Positions 1-8,653 of a stretch of 64,000 nucleotides of DNA are shown piece after piece. Every line of letters starts with the position of its first letter. Position 1 is the first letter of the stretch. The stretch covers positions 1-64,000 of the forward strand of contig JAIKWU010000036.1 of NCBI GenBank assembly GCA_024684455.1, read 5' to 3'. The translations under genes were made by a program, and so were the position numbers. The notes under the pieces were generated by a model. It searched no databases. It saw only the letters and a program-made list of their open reading frames with translations, and had not been told where the DNA came from. The stretch comes from Bacteroidaceae bacterium (GTDB lineage Bacteria > Bacteroidota > Bacteroidia > Bacteroidales > Bacteroidaceae).

Positions 1-395
1 AGGCTGTGGAATTTCTCGTCCTCACCACCGTTAAGCATACGCTTATTGTACTGCGCACGCTGCTCAGTGCTGGCCACGTCGAACACCTCCTGAACGAGCG
101 ACGGATTGAACGACGACGCCATGCCCACAGGCTCGGGGAAGACGGTTACGTTCCCCTGATTGGCGGCTCCGTGCAAGGCCTCGCTCCACCAGAAAAACTT
201 CTTGATGCCCAGACGTGGAATGGCAGGGCTCTCGTCGAGCATGAGCAGCGACTTCTCCTCCAAAGTCAGGCGGCTGCACAAGTCGGCCGCACGCTCCTTT
301 GCACTGAGGTTCGGGTTTTGGTACGGCAACTGCTGAGCCGAAGCCGACAGCGTCGCAACGGCGGCCACGGTTAGCAACAAATGTTTCAGTTTCAT
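1..395 (-). CDS. GH3 beta-xylosidase/glucosidase, N-terminal part (runs off window)
   Basis: The reading frame opens at an ATG at 395 on the minus strand and continues past base 1, so only about 131 residues are visible; it is absent from the ORF track because it has no stop in the window. It starts with a signal peptide ending near ASAQ, followed by a glycoside hydrolase family 3 N-terminus: LTLEEKSLLM, IPRLGIKKFFWWSEALHG and VFPEPVGMASSFN. The FWWSEALHG form is typical of secreted GH3 xylosidases rather than classic BglX. The catalytic Asp lies outside the window. It begins 29 bp after the GH30 stop and is probably the second gene of that transcript. Secretion to the periplasm is inferred. 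Confidence 0.85.
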   Translation of the reverse strand, partial: MKLKHLLLTVAAVATLSASAQQLPYQNPNLSAKERAADLCSRLTLEEKSLLMLDESPAIPRLGIKKFFWWSEALHGAANQGNVTVFPEPVGMASSFNPSLVQEVFDVASTEQRAQYNKRMLNGGEDEKFHS

Positions 396-424
396 AGGAT
401 GTATGGATTTTAGTTGAACTTTCT

Positions 425-2878
425 TCACTTGAGCAGCACTTTGCGGCCGTTAACGATGTAGAGACCAGGTTTTGTCACGCCTTGTGCGACAGACAAATTC
501 ACACGACGTCCCTGCAGGTCATAGACTGCACCATCGTGCGGCATCCTGCTTTCTGGTGTTTGAACCAGTTCGATGTCGGTAGCGGTTTCGTCCAGCGGTG
601 TGAGTGGGACAAGCATCCATTGACGATGGGTCGGTGCGTCGGTGTTGTCATACTGCCAAAGTCCGACAGCCGTACCTGCAGCCGTCGCCTCACGCACCAA
701 ATCCAATGCAAAGGCGGGTTCGGACACTGGCGCAATCTTCTGATAAGGGAAGTCGACGACATCGAGCGTGAAAGTCTGCTCTGCCGCCAATGCCGTCTGA
801 GCCGTTAGCGAAGTGCTGGATTCGGCACGATGGGCTGTCAGAACACGTCCGTCGGCACATTTCAGTTGATAGGCCTGACCATCGGGTACAAGAGTCCAAC
901 GTTGCGCGTCGCTGTAGTCGATGTCTTGCAGCGCGATATTTCCTTCGGCAGAAACCGTGATGGCACGGGTCATGGCGTGGCGTGGGACAATGAGATATTC
1001 GGTATCGGTGCGAGGCTGTTCTTCGTCAGCAACCAGAGGCTTTGCGAGGATGACAAAGGTCATGATGCTCTGTGCCGGCATGGTGAAGGTAAGCAGTTTG
1101 GTTTTTGAGTTGAACCCAAAGTCTGTGACACGCTGGCAGTTGTCGGACGATGTGGTACGATAGGCACGGAAGCGTGCCTTTGGAGAAAAGTCGGTAAAGT
1201 GTCGGAGGTCCACTGTCTGTTCCATCTGCCCTCCTTGGTTGAGGATTACAACAACCAAAGTGTCACCGCTGCCGCTCAGTGCAGCCAGACTGTTGTCGGC
1301 GAGCGAGGTAACGATGCTGTAACCTGCTGGGATGAAGCGTGAGAACTGCTGACGCACATAGTAGTTCTTGTTGCGTTGCATGGTCTGGTCGGCAAAGTTG
1401 CCCGTCACAGTACACCACTGGTCGTTCCACTCTTCCATAACCTGCCAGTCAATCCATGTGCGCGGTTGCAGATAACGCATGTCATCGATTAGTTTCTGAG
1501 CCAGACTCAGGTTACCGCCCAGCCCGCTGCCACCGGCTCCGACCTCGCTCATCCAAAGTGGAAGGTTGTTGACGTGGCAAAGGTAGGCTAAACGGGCGCG
1601 GTCGGCAGTCGAAACGCTATAGGTGTGTGTATTCCACTGACTGACAAGGGGCAGGACGTCTTGCTGCTTATACTGCCGCAAATCTGCTACCGACTGGGCC
1701 ACACGGGTCTCGTCGCTGGCCGAGATGACCGTATTGAGCCCCGACTGCTGGAGAATGGGAGAAAGCGTGCGCAGGAAGTTCACTTGCGAAGCGACATCGA
1801 AGTGGCATCCCTCCTGTGAACCTCCAGCATACCAGAAGTCGGTCATTGCCTCGTTGAAGGGTTCAAGCGTCTTGAATTCCAGTCCGTACTCATCCTTGTA
1901 ATGTCGGCACACGTCCACAAGATAATGGGCAAACTCTTCGTAATACTCTGGGCGCAGGTTGTCCTTGCCGCCATTCGCGTTTCCAGCCACACAGCCGCTG
2001 TAGGTCATGTAGAAAGGTGCCGAATTGCTGAATGCCTCGAACACCGCATCGGGCCGTCGGTCGCGTATCTTCAGCATGATGTTGCGCTGTCCCTCGTCGC
2101 GGTCCCAGTGGTAGTCGTCGTCCGACGAATCCTTGAAACCTTCCATCTCGGCACGCAGGCCCTTTCCCTCACCCATGTGGTGGGGTGTGCAGTTGGCATT
2201 GTCAGGGTCGTCGCCACCGCCGATATTGTAGCGGAAGATACTGTAGTTCAGCCCCGTAGGGCTCACCAGCCAATTGACGAGGGTGTTTACTTTGCTCGCT
2301 TCCCAGGTGCCGCACATGCGTGCCCACCAACACAGCGAGACGCCCCATCCGTCGAAATGCTGCCGAACGAGCGAAGGAACTACAAGACACGTCTGAGTGT
2401 CTGTTGGCGGCAGCGTATGCACATCATCGCTGAAGAACCACCAGTGGAGCGGCGACTGCCCGTTCTTGTCGGCATAGACCCAAGAATCAGGCGTCATGTC
2501 GTCGGTGCCAAGATATTTTCCGTTGGCCAGGCAACGAAAACGTAAGTAACTATCGTTCACGACATCGATGGAGAACATCGCTTCTTCAATATCCGGGTCG
2601 CTTTGGAAAACAGTATTCCACTGTCCCGACAGCGCGAGATAGAGCGATGTGCCGGCAGCCTGCAGACGAAAATAGCCTGTCCCGTCAGGAATCACCGTTA
2701 TCTTTGCAGGCGACGAGGCGTCGGCCGCCTCCAGTTGCCCCCTATTATCGGCTCCGCACTTCATGTGCAGACCGCTACTATGCATGAGAAACACGGTCGT
2801 GGGTTCCGTCATCGAGTTCTGTGCCTGCAAAGCCAAGCAGCAGACAGCAAACAGAACTGAGAGAATTTGTTTTTTCAT
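425..2878 (-). CDS. Secreted GH30-family glycoside hydrolase with flanking ricin-like domains
   Basis: A protein of 817 aa. Residues 1-20 are a signal peptide. About 25-150 look like a beta-trefoil (ricin/fascin-like) module. The GH30 catalytic region runs from about 170 (FDGWGVSLCWWA) to 620, with likely acid/base E343 in LEPFNEA and nucleophile E445 in WMSEVGAGG. A second ricin-like module follows (about 640-770), and the last 25 residues form a DLQGRRV...GLYIVNGRKVLLK tail. The FDGWGVSLCWWA signature resembles the endo-beta-1,6-galactanase branch of GH30, so galactan side chains are a possible substrate; other GH30 activities cannot be excluded by eye. It is the first gene of an operon with the downstream GH3, transcribed from a promoter facing repeat array A. 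Confidence 0.85.
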   Translation of the reverse strand: MKKQILSVLFAVCCLALQAQNSMTEPTTVFLMHSSGLHMKCGADNRGQLEAADASSPAKITVIPDGTGYFRLQAAGTSLYLALSGQWNTVFQSDPDIEEAMFSIDVVNDSYLRFRCLANGKYLGTDDMTPDSWVYADKNGQSPLHWWFFSDDVHTLPPTDTQTCLVVPSLVRQHFDGWGVSLCWWARMCGTWEASKVNTLVNWLVSPTGLNYSIFRYNIGGGDDPDNANCTPHHMGEGKGLRAEMEGFKDSSDDDYHWDRDEGQRNIMLKIRDRRPDAVFEAFSNSAPFYMTYSGCVAGNANGGKDNLRPEYYEEFAHYLVDVCRHYKDEYGLEFKTLEPFNEAMTDFWYAGGSQEGCHFDVASQVNFLRTLSPILQQSGLNTVISASDETRVAQSVADLRQYKQQDVLPLVSQWNTHTYSVSTADRARLAYLCHVNNLPLWMSEVGAGGSGLGGNLSLAQKLIDDMRYLQPRTWIDWQVMEEWNDQWCTVTGNFADQTMQRNKNYYVRQQFSRFIPAGYSIVTSLADNSLAALSGSGDTLVVVILNQGGQMEQTVDLRHFTDFSPKARFRAYRTTSSDNCQRVTDFGFNSKTKLLTFTMPAQSIMTFVILAKPLVADEEQPRTDTEYLIVPRHAMTRAITVSAEGNIALQDIDYSDAQRWTLVPDGQAYQLKCADGRVLTAHRAESSTSLTAQTALAAEQTFTLDVVDFPYQKIAPVSEPAFALDLVREATAAGTAVGLWQYDNTDAPTHRQWMLVPLTPLDETATDIELVQTPESRMPHDGAVYDLQGRRVNLSVAQGVTKPGLYIVNGRKVLLK

Positions 2879-2914
2879 AAGAAATCAATAATAAACGAGG
2901 TGCTATTGTTGGGA

Positions 2915-2922
2915 CAAAGATA
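2915..2922 (-). promoter_or_regulatory. -7 box of the GH30-GH3 operon
   Basis: TATCTTTG on the minus strand, 36 bp upstream of the GH30 ATG, matches the Bacteroidetes TAnnTTTG consensus. Confidence 0.6.
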
Positions 2923-2984
2923 GGACTTTTTTACCAATTTACGCATTGTTCACCAGAAAAAAATAGCGATGTCGGACAAAAGTT

Positions 2985-3084
2985 TCAAGTGCTTGGAATT
3001 TTCACGCTAAGCACTTGGCGTGAGAACGCTAAGCACTTGGCATGATTACGCTAAGCACTTAGAGATTTCACGCCAAGCGCTTGG
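2985..3084. repeat. 22-bp-period palindromic array A (5 units)
   Basis: Five 12-bp cores related to CTAAGCACTTGG start at 2985, 3007, 3029, 3051 and 3073, exactly 22 bp apart. The last core, CCAAGCGCTTGG, is a perfect palindrome. The 10-bp linkers vary but keep flanking CG bases. The array lies between the divergent GH30 and rubredoxin genes. Confidence 0.9.
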
Positions 3085-3111
3085 AGGTTTAACGAAAATG
3101 CTTTATCTTTG
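3081..3111 (+). promoter_or_regulatory. Rubredoxin promoter
   Basis: The -7 box TATCTTTG is at 3104-3111. The TTGG that ends the last unit of array A (3081-3084) sits at the right distance (19 bp) to act as the -33 element, so array and promoter overlap. Confidence 0.6.
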
Positions 3112-3155
3112 CGCCACAAAAACTGATTTATTAACCCTTTAACACAGAAACGACT

Positions 3156-3317
3156 ATGCAAAAGTATGTATGTGACGTATGCGGTTGGGAGTACGACCCC
3201 GAAGTAGGTGTGCCCGAAGCAGGCATCGAGCCTGGCACAGCGTTTGAGGACCTGCCCGACGATTTTGAATGTCCGCTGTGCGGTGTTGGGAAGGACGAGT
3301 TCTCGCCTGCCGAGTAA
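3156..3317 (+). CDS. Rubredoxin
   Basis: A 53-aa protein too short for the ORF track. It has the two iron-binding CxxC knuckles of rubredoxin, [15 protein letters not shown] near the start and [13 protein letters not shown] near the end, with the usual Pro/Gly-rich spacing and an acidic overall composition. It carries one Fe(Cys)4 centre and acts as a cytoplasmic one-electron carrier, commonly to peroxide or oxygen reductases in anaerobes. The ATG is 45 bp downstream of a -7 box. The next gene starts 15 bp after the stop, so the two are probably co-transcribed. Confidence 0.95.
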   Translation: MQKYVCDVCGWEYDPEVGVPEAGIEPGTAFEDLPDDFECPLCGVGKDEFSPAE

Positions 3318-3332
3318 GTCATCCGCCACTTG

Positions 3333-4334
3333 ATGACCTTGATTCATAGCATCAAGACACGGCACATCTGTTTCATGCTGCTCTTTGCCGCATTTGCCTC
3401 ACTGGCAAGTGCGCAGGAGCGACATGGTCTGTTGCATACAGTGGACAGCCTCCTCACCCATCAATACTGGAACAGCGACATCGACTCCAACTACATCGTG
3501 CGTCCTTCGACAAAATGGAGAGTCACGGGCCGCTTCAACGTCTCCGGTGCTCAAATTAAAGATGAGGGTGTGGCCGACGGTGTTCACTTCCGTTCGCAAC
3601 TCGATGCCGACTACAAATCGACGGTGAGCGTAGGCTTGAGTTATCTGGGGCTGTCGCTCAACCTGTCGCTTAATCCCGCCCAACTGAGCGGCAAGTATCA
3701 GGACTACGAACTGAACCTCATGGCCTACGGCAAACGTATGGGCTTCGATTTCGCCTATCAGTATGCCCGCAACTTCAAGGGATGGCATGAGAACGACAAC
3801 GAGGCACGCATCGCACTGCCAGACGACATCCTGTCACTCAGGACGCTAAACTTCAACACCTACTATGTCTTCAACAACAGGCGTTTCTCCTATCCTGCCG
3901 CCTTTACCCAGTCGTACATCCAGCGCCGCTCGGCTGGCAGTTTCCTGCTGGCACTGTCGCTGCAAGGACAGCAAGGAGAGACGACGGCCCTGGAATCGCA
4001 GAAGACCAGTTTCAGCATGAGCAACATTGCCATCGGAGCAGGCTATGGCTACAACTGGGTTCCTCATCGCAACTGGCTGCTGCACATCTCTGCCCTGCCC
4101 ACCTTCATCGTGTGGAGCAAGGCATGGATCGACATCGACGGCATTCGCACCACCATGCCCTACCACTTCCCCGAGGTCATCATCAGCAGCCGAGGCTCAG
4201 TGGTCCGTCAGATGGGCAACTATTTCTGCGGTCTGGCGACGGTGTTCACCTTTACCAACGTAGGCGACCCCACCCGTCTGGAGTTCCATAACCTCAAGTG
4301 GTATAACCGTGTCTTCATCGGCTGCAGATTCTGA
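3333..4334 (+). CDS. DUF4421 outer-membrane-like protein
   Basis: The track starts this ORF at a TTG; the ATG at 3333 (333 aa) is more likely and gives a signal peptide ending at ASAQ. The body shows repeated amphipathic strands with aromatic ends (YLGLSLNLSLNP, FNTYYVFNNRRFSYPAAF, IQRRSAGSFLLALS), as expected for the Bacteroidetes DUF4421 family, probably an outer-membrane beta-barrel. The second DUF4421 gene at 42555 shares the FNNRRFSYPAAF...QRRSAGSF block almost motif for motif. Function is unknown. It sits 15 bp behind rubredoxin, which need not imply a shared role. Confidence 0.75.
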   Translation: MTLIHSIKTRHICFMLLFAAFASLASAQERHGLLHTVDSLLTHQYWNSDIDSNYIVRPSTKWRVTGRFNVSGAQIKDEGVADGVHFRSQLDADYKSTVSVGLSYLGLSLNLSLNPAQLSGKYQDYELNLMAYGKRMGFDFAYQYARNFKGWHENDNEARIALPDDILSLRTLNFNTYYVFNNRRFSYPAAFTQSYIQRRSAGSFLLALSLQGQQGETTALESQKTSFSMSNIAIGAGYGYNWVPHRNWLLHISALPTFIVWSKAWIDIDGIRTTMPYHFPEVIISSRGSVVRQMGNYFCGLATVFTFTNVGDPTRLEFHNLKWYNRVFIGCRF

Positions 4335-4360
4335 GAACAATAAAAAAAACGGCAAAATAT

Positions 4361-4391
4361 TTTGCATTGTGTTCAATTTGCCGTATTTTTG
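4361..4391 (+). promoter_or_regulatory. Promoter of the sugar nucleotidyltransferase
   Basis: TTTG at 4361-4364 and TATTTTTG at 4384-4391 are separated by 19 bp, a good -33/-7 pair, 36 bp before the ATG. Confidence 0.7.
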
Positions 4392-4427
4392 CAACGTAAT
4401 ATCATTCAATTCATTAAAAAATAACGT

Positions 4428-5339
4428 ATGAAACCAACTCTTTTCCTGCTTGCAGCAGGCATGGGCAGCCGCTACGGCGGTCTGAAACAACTGGACGGTC
4501 TGGGCCCCAACGGCGAGACCATCATGGACTATAGTATCTACGACGCTATTCAGGCCGGATTCGGCAAGATTGTGTGGGTGATTCGCAAGGACTTCGAGGA
4601 GCAATTCCGCACACAGATTCTTGCAAAATATGAAGGCACTGTGCCGTGCGAACTCTGCTTCCAGAGCATCGATGCACTGCCCGAAGGCTTCAAGTGTCCC
4701 GAAGGCCGTCAGAAGCCTTGGGGTACGAACCACGCCGTGCTGATGGGTAAGGACGTCATCAAGGAGCCCTTCTGCGTCATCAACTGCGACGACTTCTACG
4801 GACGCGATGCCTTCATGCAGATTGGCAAGTTCCTGAGCGGACTGAAGGAAGGTTCGAAGAACGAATACGCCATGGTCGGCTTCCGCTGCTGCAACACGCT
4901 CAGCGAAAACGGTTCGGTGGCTCGCGGTGTGTGCGTCTATGACGACAAGCACCACCTGAAGGACGTCGTGGAACGCACCGAAATCATGCGCGTCGATGGT
5001 CCTATCTGCTACAAGGACGAAGAGGGCAAGTGGATTCCGCTCGAAGAGAACGTGCCTGTGTCGATGAACATGTGGGGCTTCACACCCGACTATTTCGAGT
5101 ACAGCGAGGCTTATTTCAAGGAGTTCCTGAGCGACCCGAAGAACATGGAGAACCTGAAGGCAGAGTTCTTCATTCCCCTCATGGTCAACAAACTCATCAA
5201 CGACGGCACTGCTACGGTCGAAGTGCTCGACACCACCTCAAAGTGGTTCGGCGTGACCTATGCTGCTGACCGCGAAGCCACGGTGGAGCGCATCGCCCAA
5301 CTCGTGAAGGACGGTGTCTATCCAGAGAAACTGTGGTAA
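4428..5339 (+). CDS. Sugar-phosphate nucleotidyltransferase family protein
   Basis: A 303-aa protein with the nucleotidyltransferase signature LAAGMGSRYGGLKQL at residues 7-21 (GxGxR...K loop that binds the NTP) and a downstream metal-binding CVINCDDFYG. The fold is that of enzymes that activate sugar phosphates with UTP, CTP or dTTP. The substrate cannot be read from sequence; related Bacteroidetes genes often lie next to a choline/sugar kinase, but none is adjacent here. It is cytoplasmic, with no signal peptide. It has its own promoter and is followed by two hairpins, so it is probably monocistronic. Confidence 0.8.
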   Translation: MKPTLFLLAAGMGSRYGGLKQLDGLGPNGETIMDYSIYDAIQAGFGKIVWVIRKDFEEQFRTQILAKYEGTVPCELCFQSIDALPEGFKCPEGRQKPWGTNHAVLMGKDVIKEPFCVINCDDFYGRDAFMQIGKFLSGLKEGSKNEYAMVGFRCCNTLSENGSVARGVCVYDDKHHLKDVVERTEIMRVDGPICYKDEEGKWIPLEENVPVSMNMWGFTPDYFEYSEAYFKEFLSDPKNMENLKAEFFIPLMVNKLINDGTATVEVLDTTSKWFGVTYAADREATVERIAQLVKDGVYPEKLW

Positions 5340-5409
5340 GAAGCCACACCGAGCGAAAGCATACCATTCCTGACCGTCCGGTCGCGGCGTGATGAGTAGT
5401 TCGGTTCTT

Positions 5410-5437
5410 GTTTCCCTGCGGGGAAACGCACTTTTTT
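5410..5437 (+). terminator. Hairpin terminator after the nucleotidyltransferase
   Basis: GTTTCCC and GGGAAAC pair around a TGCG loop, followed within a few bases by CTTTTTT. Confidence 0.65.
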
Positions 5438-5438
5438 C

Positions 5439-5474
5439 GGGATGCATTCGGGAATTTCTGAATGCATCCCTTTT
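5439..5474 (+). terminator. Second hairpin terminator
   Basis: GGGATGCATTC pairs perfectly with GAATGCATCCC over a 10-nt loop and is followed by TTTT. It contains the upstream ATG (5462) offered by the ORF track, which argues against that start. Confidence 0.7.
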
Positions 5475-5493
5475 CTATAACGAAAAAAGTTCG

Positions 5494-5501
5494 TAACTTT
5501 G
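5494..5501 (+). promoter_or_regulatory. -7 box immediately upstream of the zinc-ribbon lipoprotein
   Basis: TAACTTTG ends only 8 bp before the ATG at 5510, implying a leader of a few nucleotides at most. Confidence 0.6.
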
Positions 5502-5509
5502 ACGCTGAC

Positions 5510-6541
5510 ATGAGAAAGAAAGCATGGATATACGGCATTTTGCTACTGCTTCTGTCTGCCTGTAGTCATGGGACGACAGAGCAGGAACCGCAGCGCGACA
5601 GCGACACGGTGGCAGTAGCGGTGACGGTCATCAAAGCCGACGAAGTGGCTGTGCCCACCGACACGACATCTGCTCTGACGCCCCAGCAAATCGACAGCCT
5701 GCGCTTCCGCCTCACACACCACTACACCGAAAACTTCAACTTTCTCGTCAAAGCAGACTCGCTGCGACTGGTTCCACGACAGGGCGACACGCAAATGGAC
5801 ACCTGCACGGTCCATGACGACGACCTGATTGTCGTGGCACAAATCCACGTGCAATTGGCCCAGGATTCTCTCTCGAAAGACACCGTCTGGGTGAAGGTGG
5901 CACGCGACCAGCAGACGATGGGCTGGGTGGACGAACCATTGCTGCTCCGCTCCGCTGTGCCCGACGACCCCATCTCGCAGATACTCGACTCGCTCACATA
6001 CAGCCGTGGCGTGTGGATGTCGCTCTTCGTCTTTCTGGGCATCGTGGGCTTGTGGCTGGCACGACGCATCAAGCCACTCTCCATCCCCTCCTTCTACCCC
6101 ATCCTGATGCTGATGATCATTGCCGTCATCGCCTCGCTCTATGCAAGTGTACAGAACTTTGCACCTGAATACTGGCTGGAATACTACTTCCACCCGACCA
6201 TGAACCCGCTGCTGCTGCCGCCCGTAATGGCTGTGCTCGTCACCCTCGTGTGGGCTCTGCTGATTGTAACAGTGGCCGTGTTTATCGAGGTCTATCGCTA
6301 TCTCCATTTCCAGCACGCACTGATTTATCTGTTCCAACTCGGAGGCCTGTCCATGGTCGTCTATCTCGTCATTTCGTGGACCACACTCATCTACGTCGGC
6401 TACCTCCTGCTGCCGCTGTTTGTTCTCCTTCTCTTTTACTACTACAAGCATCGCATCCGCTGCACGATGCAGTGCGGCAACTGCGGCCGTCCGCTGCGCG
6501 AGAAAGGCATCTGCCCCACGTGCGGCGCCGTGAACGAGTGA
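5510..6541 (+). CDS. Lipoprotein with SH3-like region, membrane segments and C-terminal zinc ribbon
   Basis: The start was moved from 5462 to the ATG at 5510 because the first ATG lies inside a terminator hairpin and the second gives a clean lipoprotein signal (GILLLLLSAC). The 343-aa product has an acidic linker, a region at about 65-150 that resembles a bacterial SH3 fold (VKADSLRLV...MGWVDEPLLL), then about four hydrophobic segments, and a C-terminal rubredoxin-like zinc ribbon with CGNCGRP and CPTCG. Such zinc-ribbon plus membrane proteins are common in Bacteroidetes but uncharacterised. The combination of a lipobox with several transmembrane helices is unusual. Function unknown. Confidence 0.7.
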   Translation: MRKKAWIYGILLLLLSACSHGTTEQEPQRDSDTVAVAVTVIKADEVAVPTDTTSALTPQQIDSLRFRLTHHYTENFNFLVKADSLRLVPRQGDTQMDTCTVHDDDLIVVAQIHVQLAQDSLSKDTVWVKVARDQQTMGWVDEPLLLRSAVPDDPISQILDSLTYSRGVWMSLFVFLGIVGLWLARRIKPLSIPSFYPILMLMIIAVIASLYASVQNFAPEYWLEYYFHPTMNPLLLPPVMAVLVTLVWALLIVTVAVFIEVYRYLHFQHALIYLFQLGGLSMVVYLVISWTTLIYVGYLLLPLFVLLLFYYYKHRIRCTMQCGNCGRPLREKGICPTCGAVNE

Positions 6542-6603
6542 CAAATTCACCGCATTTCGTTTTTTTTCGTAACACATTGTGCCGAAATGCAAGAAATTCT
6601 TTG

Positions 6604-6611
6604 TAAATTTG
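6604..6611 (+). promoter_or_regulatory. -7 box of ilvE
   Basis: TAAATTTG followed by CA, 37 bp upstream of the ilvE ATG. Confidence 0.65.
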
Positions 6612-6648
6612 CAATTCGTAAGCAACTATCCATCAAAAACAGAATAAC

Positions 6649-7668
6649 ATGACAACGAACATTGACTGGTCGAACCTCGGATTCGGCTACATGAAGACAG
6701 ACTACAACGTGCGCTGCTACTATCGCGACGGCGCATGGGGCGAAATCGAGACGTGCAGCGAGGAAACCATCCCTATGCACATGGCAGCAACGTGCCTGCA
6801 CTACGGTCAGGAAGCCTTCGAAGGCTTGAAGGCCTACCGCTGTCCCGACGGCAAGGTGCGCATCTTCCGCGTCGATGAAAATGCTGCACGCTTGCAATCC
6901 ACCTGCCGCGGCATCCTGATGCCCGAAGTGCCCACCGAACTGTTCACCGAAATGGTGAAACGCGTGGTGCGCCTCAACGAACGCTTTATTCCTCCCTACG
7001 AGAGCGGTGCCACGCTTTACGTGCGTCCGCTGCTCATTGGCACCAGCGCACAGGTGGGTGTACATCCCTCAAAGGAATACCTCTTCCTCATTTTCGTTAC
7101 GCCCGTAGGTCCGTACTTCAAGGGGGGCTTCGCCAGCAATCCCTACGTCATCATCCGCGAGTTCGACCGTTCGGCTCCGCTCGGTACGGGTAAGTACAAG
7201 GTCGGCGGCAACTACGCAGCCAGCCTCTATGCCAACAACGTGGCACACGAAAAAGGCTACGCCTGCGAGTTCTACCTCGACGCGAAGGAAAAGAAATACA
7301 TGGACGAATGTGGTGCCGCCAATTTCTTCGGCATCAAGAACAACACGTACGTCACTCCGAAATCGACTTCTATCCTGCCCTCCATCACCAACAAGAGCCT
7401 GATGCAGTTGGCCGAGGACTTCGGCATGAAGGTTGAGCGTCGCCAGATTCCCGAAGACGAACTCGAGACCTTCGAAGAGGCTGGTGCCTGCGGAACGGCT
7501 GCGGTCATTTCGCCCATCTCCTACATCGACGACCTCGACACGGGCAAGCGCTACGACTTCGGCAGCGAACCAGGTCCTGTCAGCCGCCGACTCTTCGAAC
7601 ATCTGCGCAACATCCAGTACGGTATCGAGCCCGACACACACGGCTGGACCACCGTCGTGATTGAATAA
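6649..7668 (+). CDS. ilvE: Branched-chain amino acid aminotransferase
   Basis: A 339-aa class IV (D-amino acid transaminase fold) PLP enzyme that interconverts Leu, Ile and Val with their 2-oxo acids using glutamate/2-oxoglutarate. Recognisable blocks are HYGQEAFEGLKAY near residue 50, YVRPLLIGT, the PLP-lysine segment GTGKYKVGGNYAAS at about 185-200, and the C-terminal EAGACGTAAVISP. Length is normal for the family. It is cytoplasmic. trmB follows after 48 bp and may share the transcript. Confidence 0.95.
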   Translation: MTTNIDWSNLGFGYMKTDYNVRCYYRDGAWGEIETCSEETIPMHMAATCLHYGQEAFEGLKAYRCPDGKVRIFRVDENAARLQSTCRGILMPEVPTELFTEMVKRVVRLNERFIPPYESGATLYVRPLLIGTSAQVGVHPSKEYLFLIFVTPVGPYFKGGFASNPYVIIREFDRSAPLGTGKYKVGGNYAASLYANNVAHEKGYACEFYLDAKEKKYMDECGAANFFGIKNNTYVTPKSTSILPSITNKSLMQLAEDFGMKVERRQIPEDELETFEEAGACGTAAVISPISYIDDLDTGKRYDFGSEPGPVSRRLFEHLRNIQYGIEPDTHGWTTVVIE

Positions 7669-7716
7669 GTGGTCTGATTTCTCAGATTATTCAGAATACA
7701 CTGATTATTCCGAGGC

Positions 7717-8484
7717 ATGGGAAAAGGAAAACTGGCGAAATTCGCCGACATGGCCACTAACCCTCTTGTTGTGGAGTGCCCCTTCTGGCAGTTCCAGCAA
7801 GAGGGCTTTGCGTTGAAAGGCCGCTGGCACGCCGACTTTTTCCACAACCCGAACCCCATCACACTGGAGCTCGGTTGTGGACGCGGCGAATACACCGTCG
7901 GACTGGCGCGTCAGTTCCCCGACCGCAACTTCATCGGCGTTGACATCAAAGGTGCCCGCATGTGGCACGGTGCCCAGACAGCCATGAACGAAGGGTTGAC
8001 GAACGTCGGTTTTCTGCGCACCAACATCGAGTGCATACACGAACTATTCGGCCAAGACGAAGTGGATGAAATCTGGCTCACCTTCTCCGACCCGCAGATG
8101 AAGAAAGCGACGAAACGGCTCTCCTCCACCTATTTTCTGGAACGCTACCGCCGATTCCTCACCGACGGTGGACTCATCCACCTCAAGACCGACTCCCCCT
8201 TCCTCTACACCTACACCCGTCTCATGGCCGAGCACAACCACCTGCCCATCGAAGCCGCTACCGCCGATTTATACAGCCCGTCATACGAAGTCGATGAACC
8301 AGCCCTGCGCACCATCCGCACCTATTATGAGCAAATGTGGCTCGACCGCGATTTCACCATCAAGTATCTCCGTCTGCGTCTTCCCCACGAAGGCACACTG
8401 GAGGAGCCTGACGTCGACATTCCCGTCGATGGCTACCGCTCGTACAACCACGAGGTGCGCTCCACACGCACGACGGGACGATAA
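7717..8484 (+). CDS. trmB: tRNA (guanine-N7)-methyltransferase
   Basis: A 255-aa SAM-dependent methyltransferase that makes m7G46 in tRNA variable loops. It shows the SAM-binding [15 protein letters not shown], the acidic [11 protein letters not shown] and the family-diagnostic [11 protein letters not shown] block, then [19 protein letters not shown]. The length matches TrmB. The protein is cytoplasmic and soluble. Its stop is followed by about 170 bp with a new promoter for the GH3 gene, so it probably ends the ilvE transcript. Confidence 0.93.
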   Translation: MGKGKLAKFADMATNPLVVECPFWQFQQEGFALKGRWHADFFHNPNPITLELGCGRGEYTVGLARQFPDRNFIGVDIKGARMWHGAQTAMNEGLTNVGFLRTNIECIHELFGQDEVDEIWLTFSDPQMKKATKRLSSTYFLERYRRFLTDGGLIHLKTDSPFLYTYTRLMAEHNHLPIEAATADLYSPSYEVDEPALRTIRTYYEQMWLDRDFTIKYLRLRLPHEGTLEEPDVDIPVDGYRSYNHEVRSTRTTGR

Positions 8485-8586
8485 GACGTTGTACGTTCAA
8501 CGAATCAATCACTCCAAGTGTTTAAAAGTCCGTATTGAAACGTATGAAACAGAGTTCATAGTTTTTATAAAAAAACTACGATGATA

Positions 8587-8618
8587 TTTGCTGTTCTGCA
8601 GAAGTTTATGTATTTTTG
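8587..8618 (+). promoter_or_regulatory. Promoter of the GH3 glucosidase gene
   Basis: TTTG at 8587-8590 and TATTTTTG at 8611-8618 are spaced 20 bp apart. The predicted transcription start falls after the ORF-track start at 8588, which rules that start out. Confidence 0.7.
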
Positions 8619-8653
8619 CATCTGAAATCTATCATTTGACACAAATATCACCC

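Noticed and set aside
5543-6625. 360-aa minus-strand ORF
   Set aside because: Antisense to the zinc-ribbon lipoprotein; its sequence lacks any domain.
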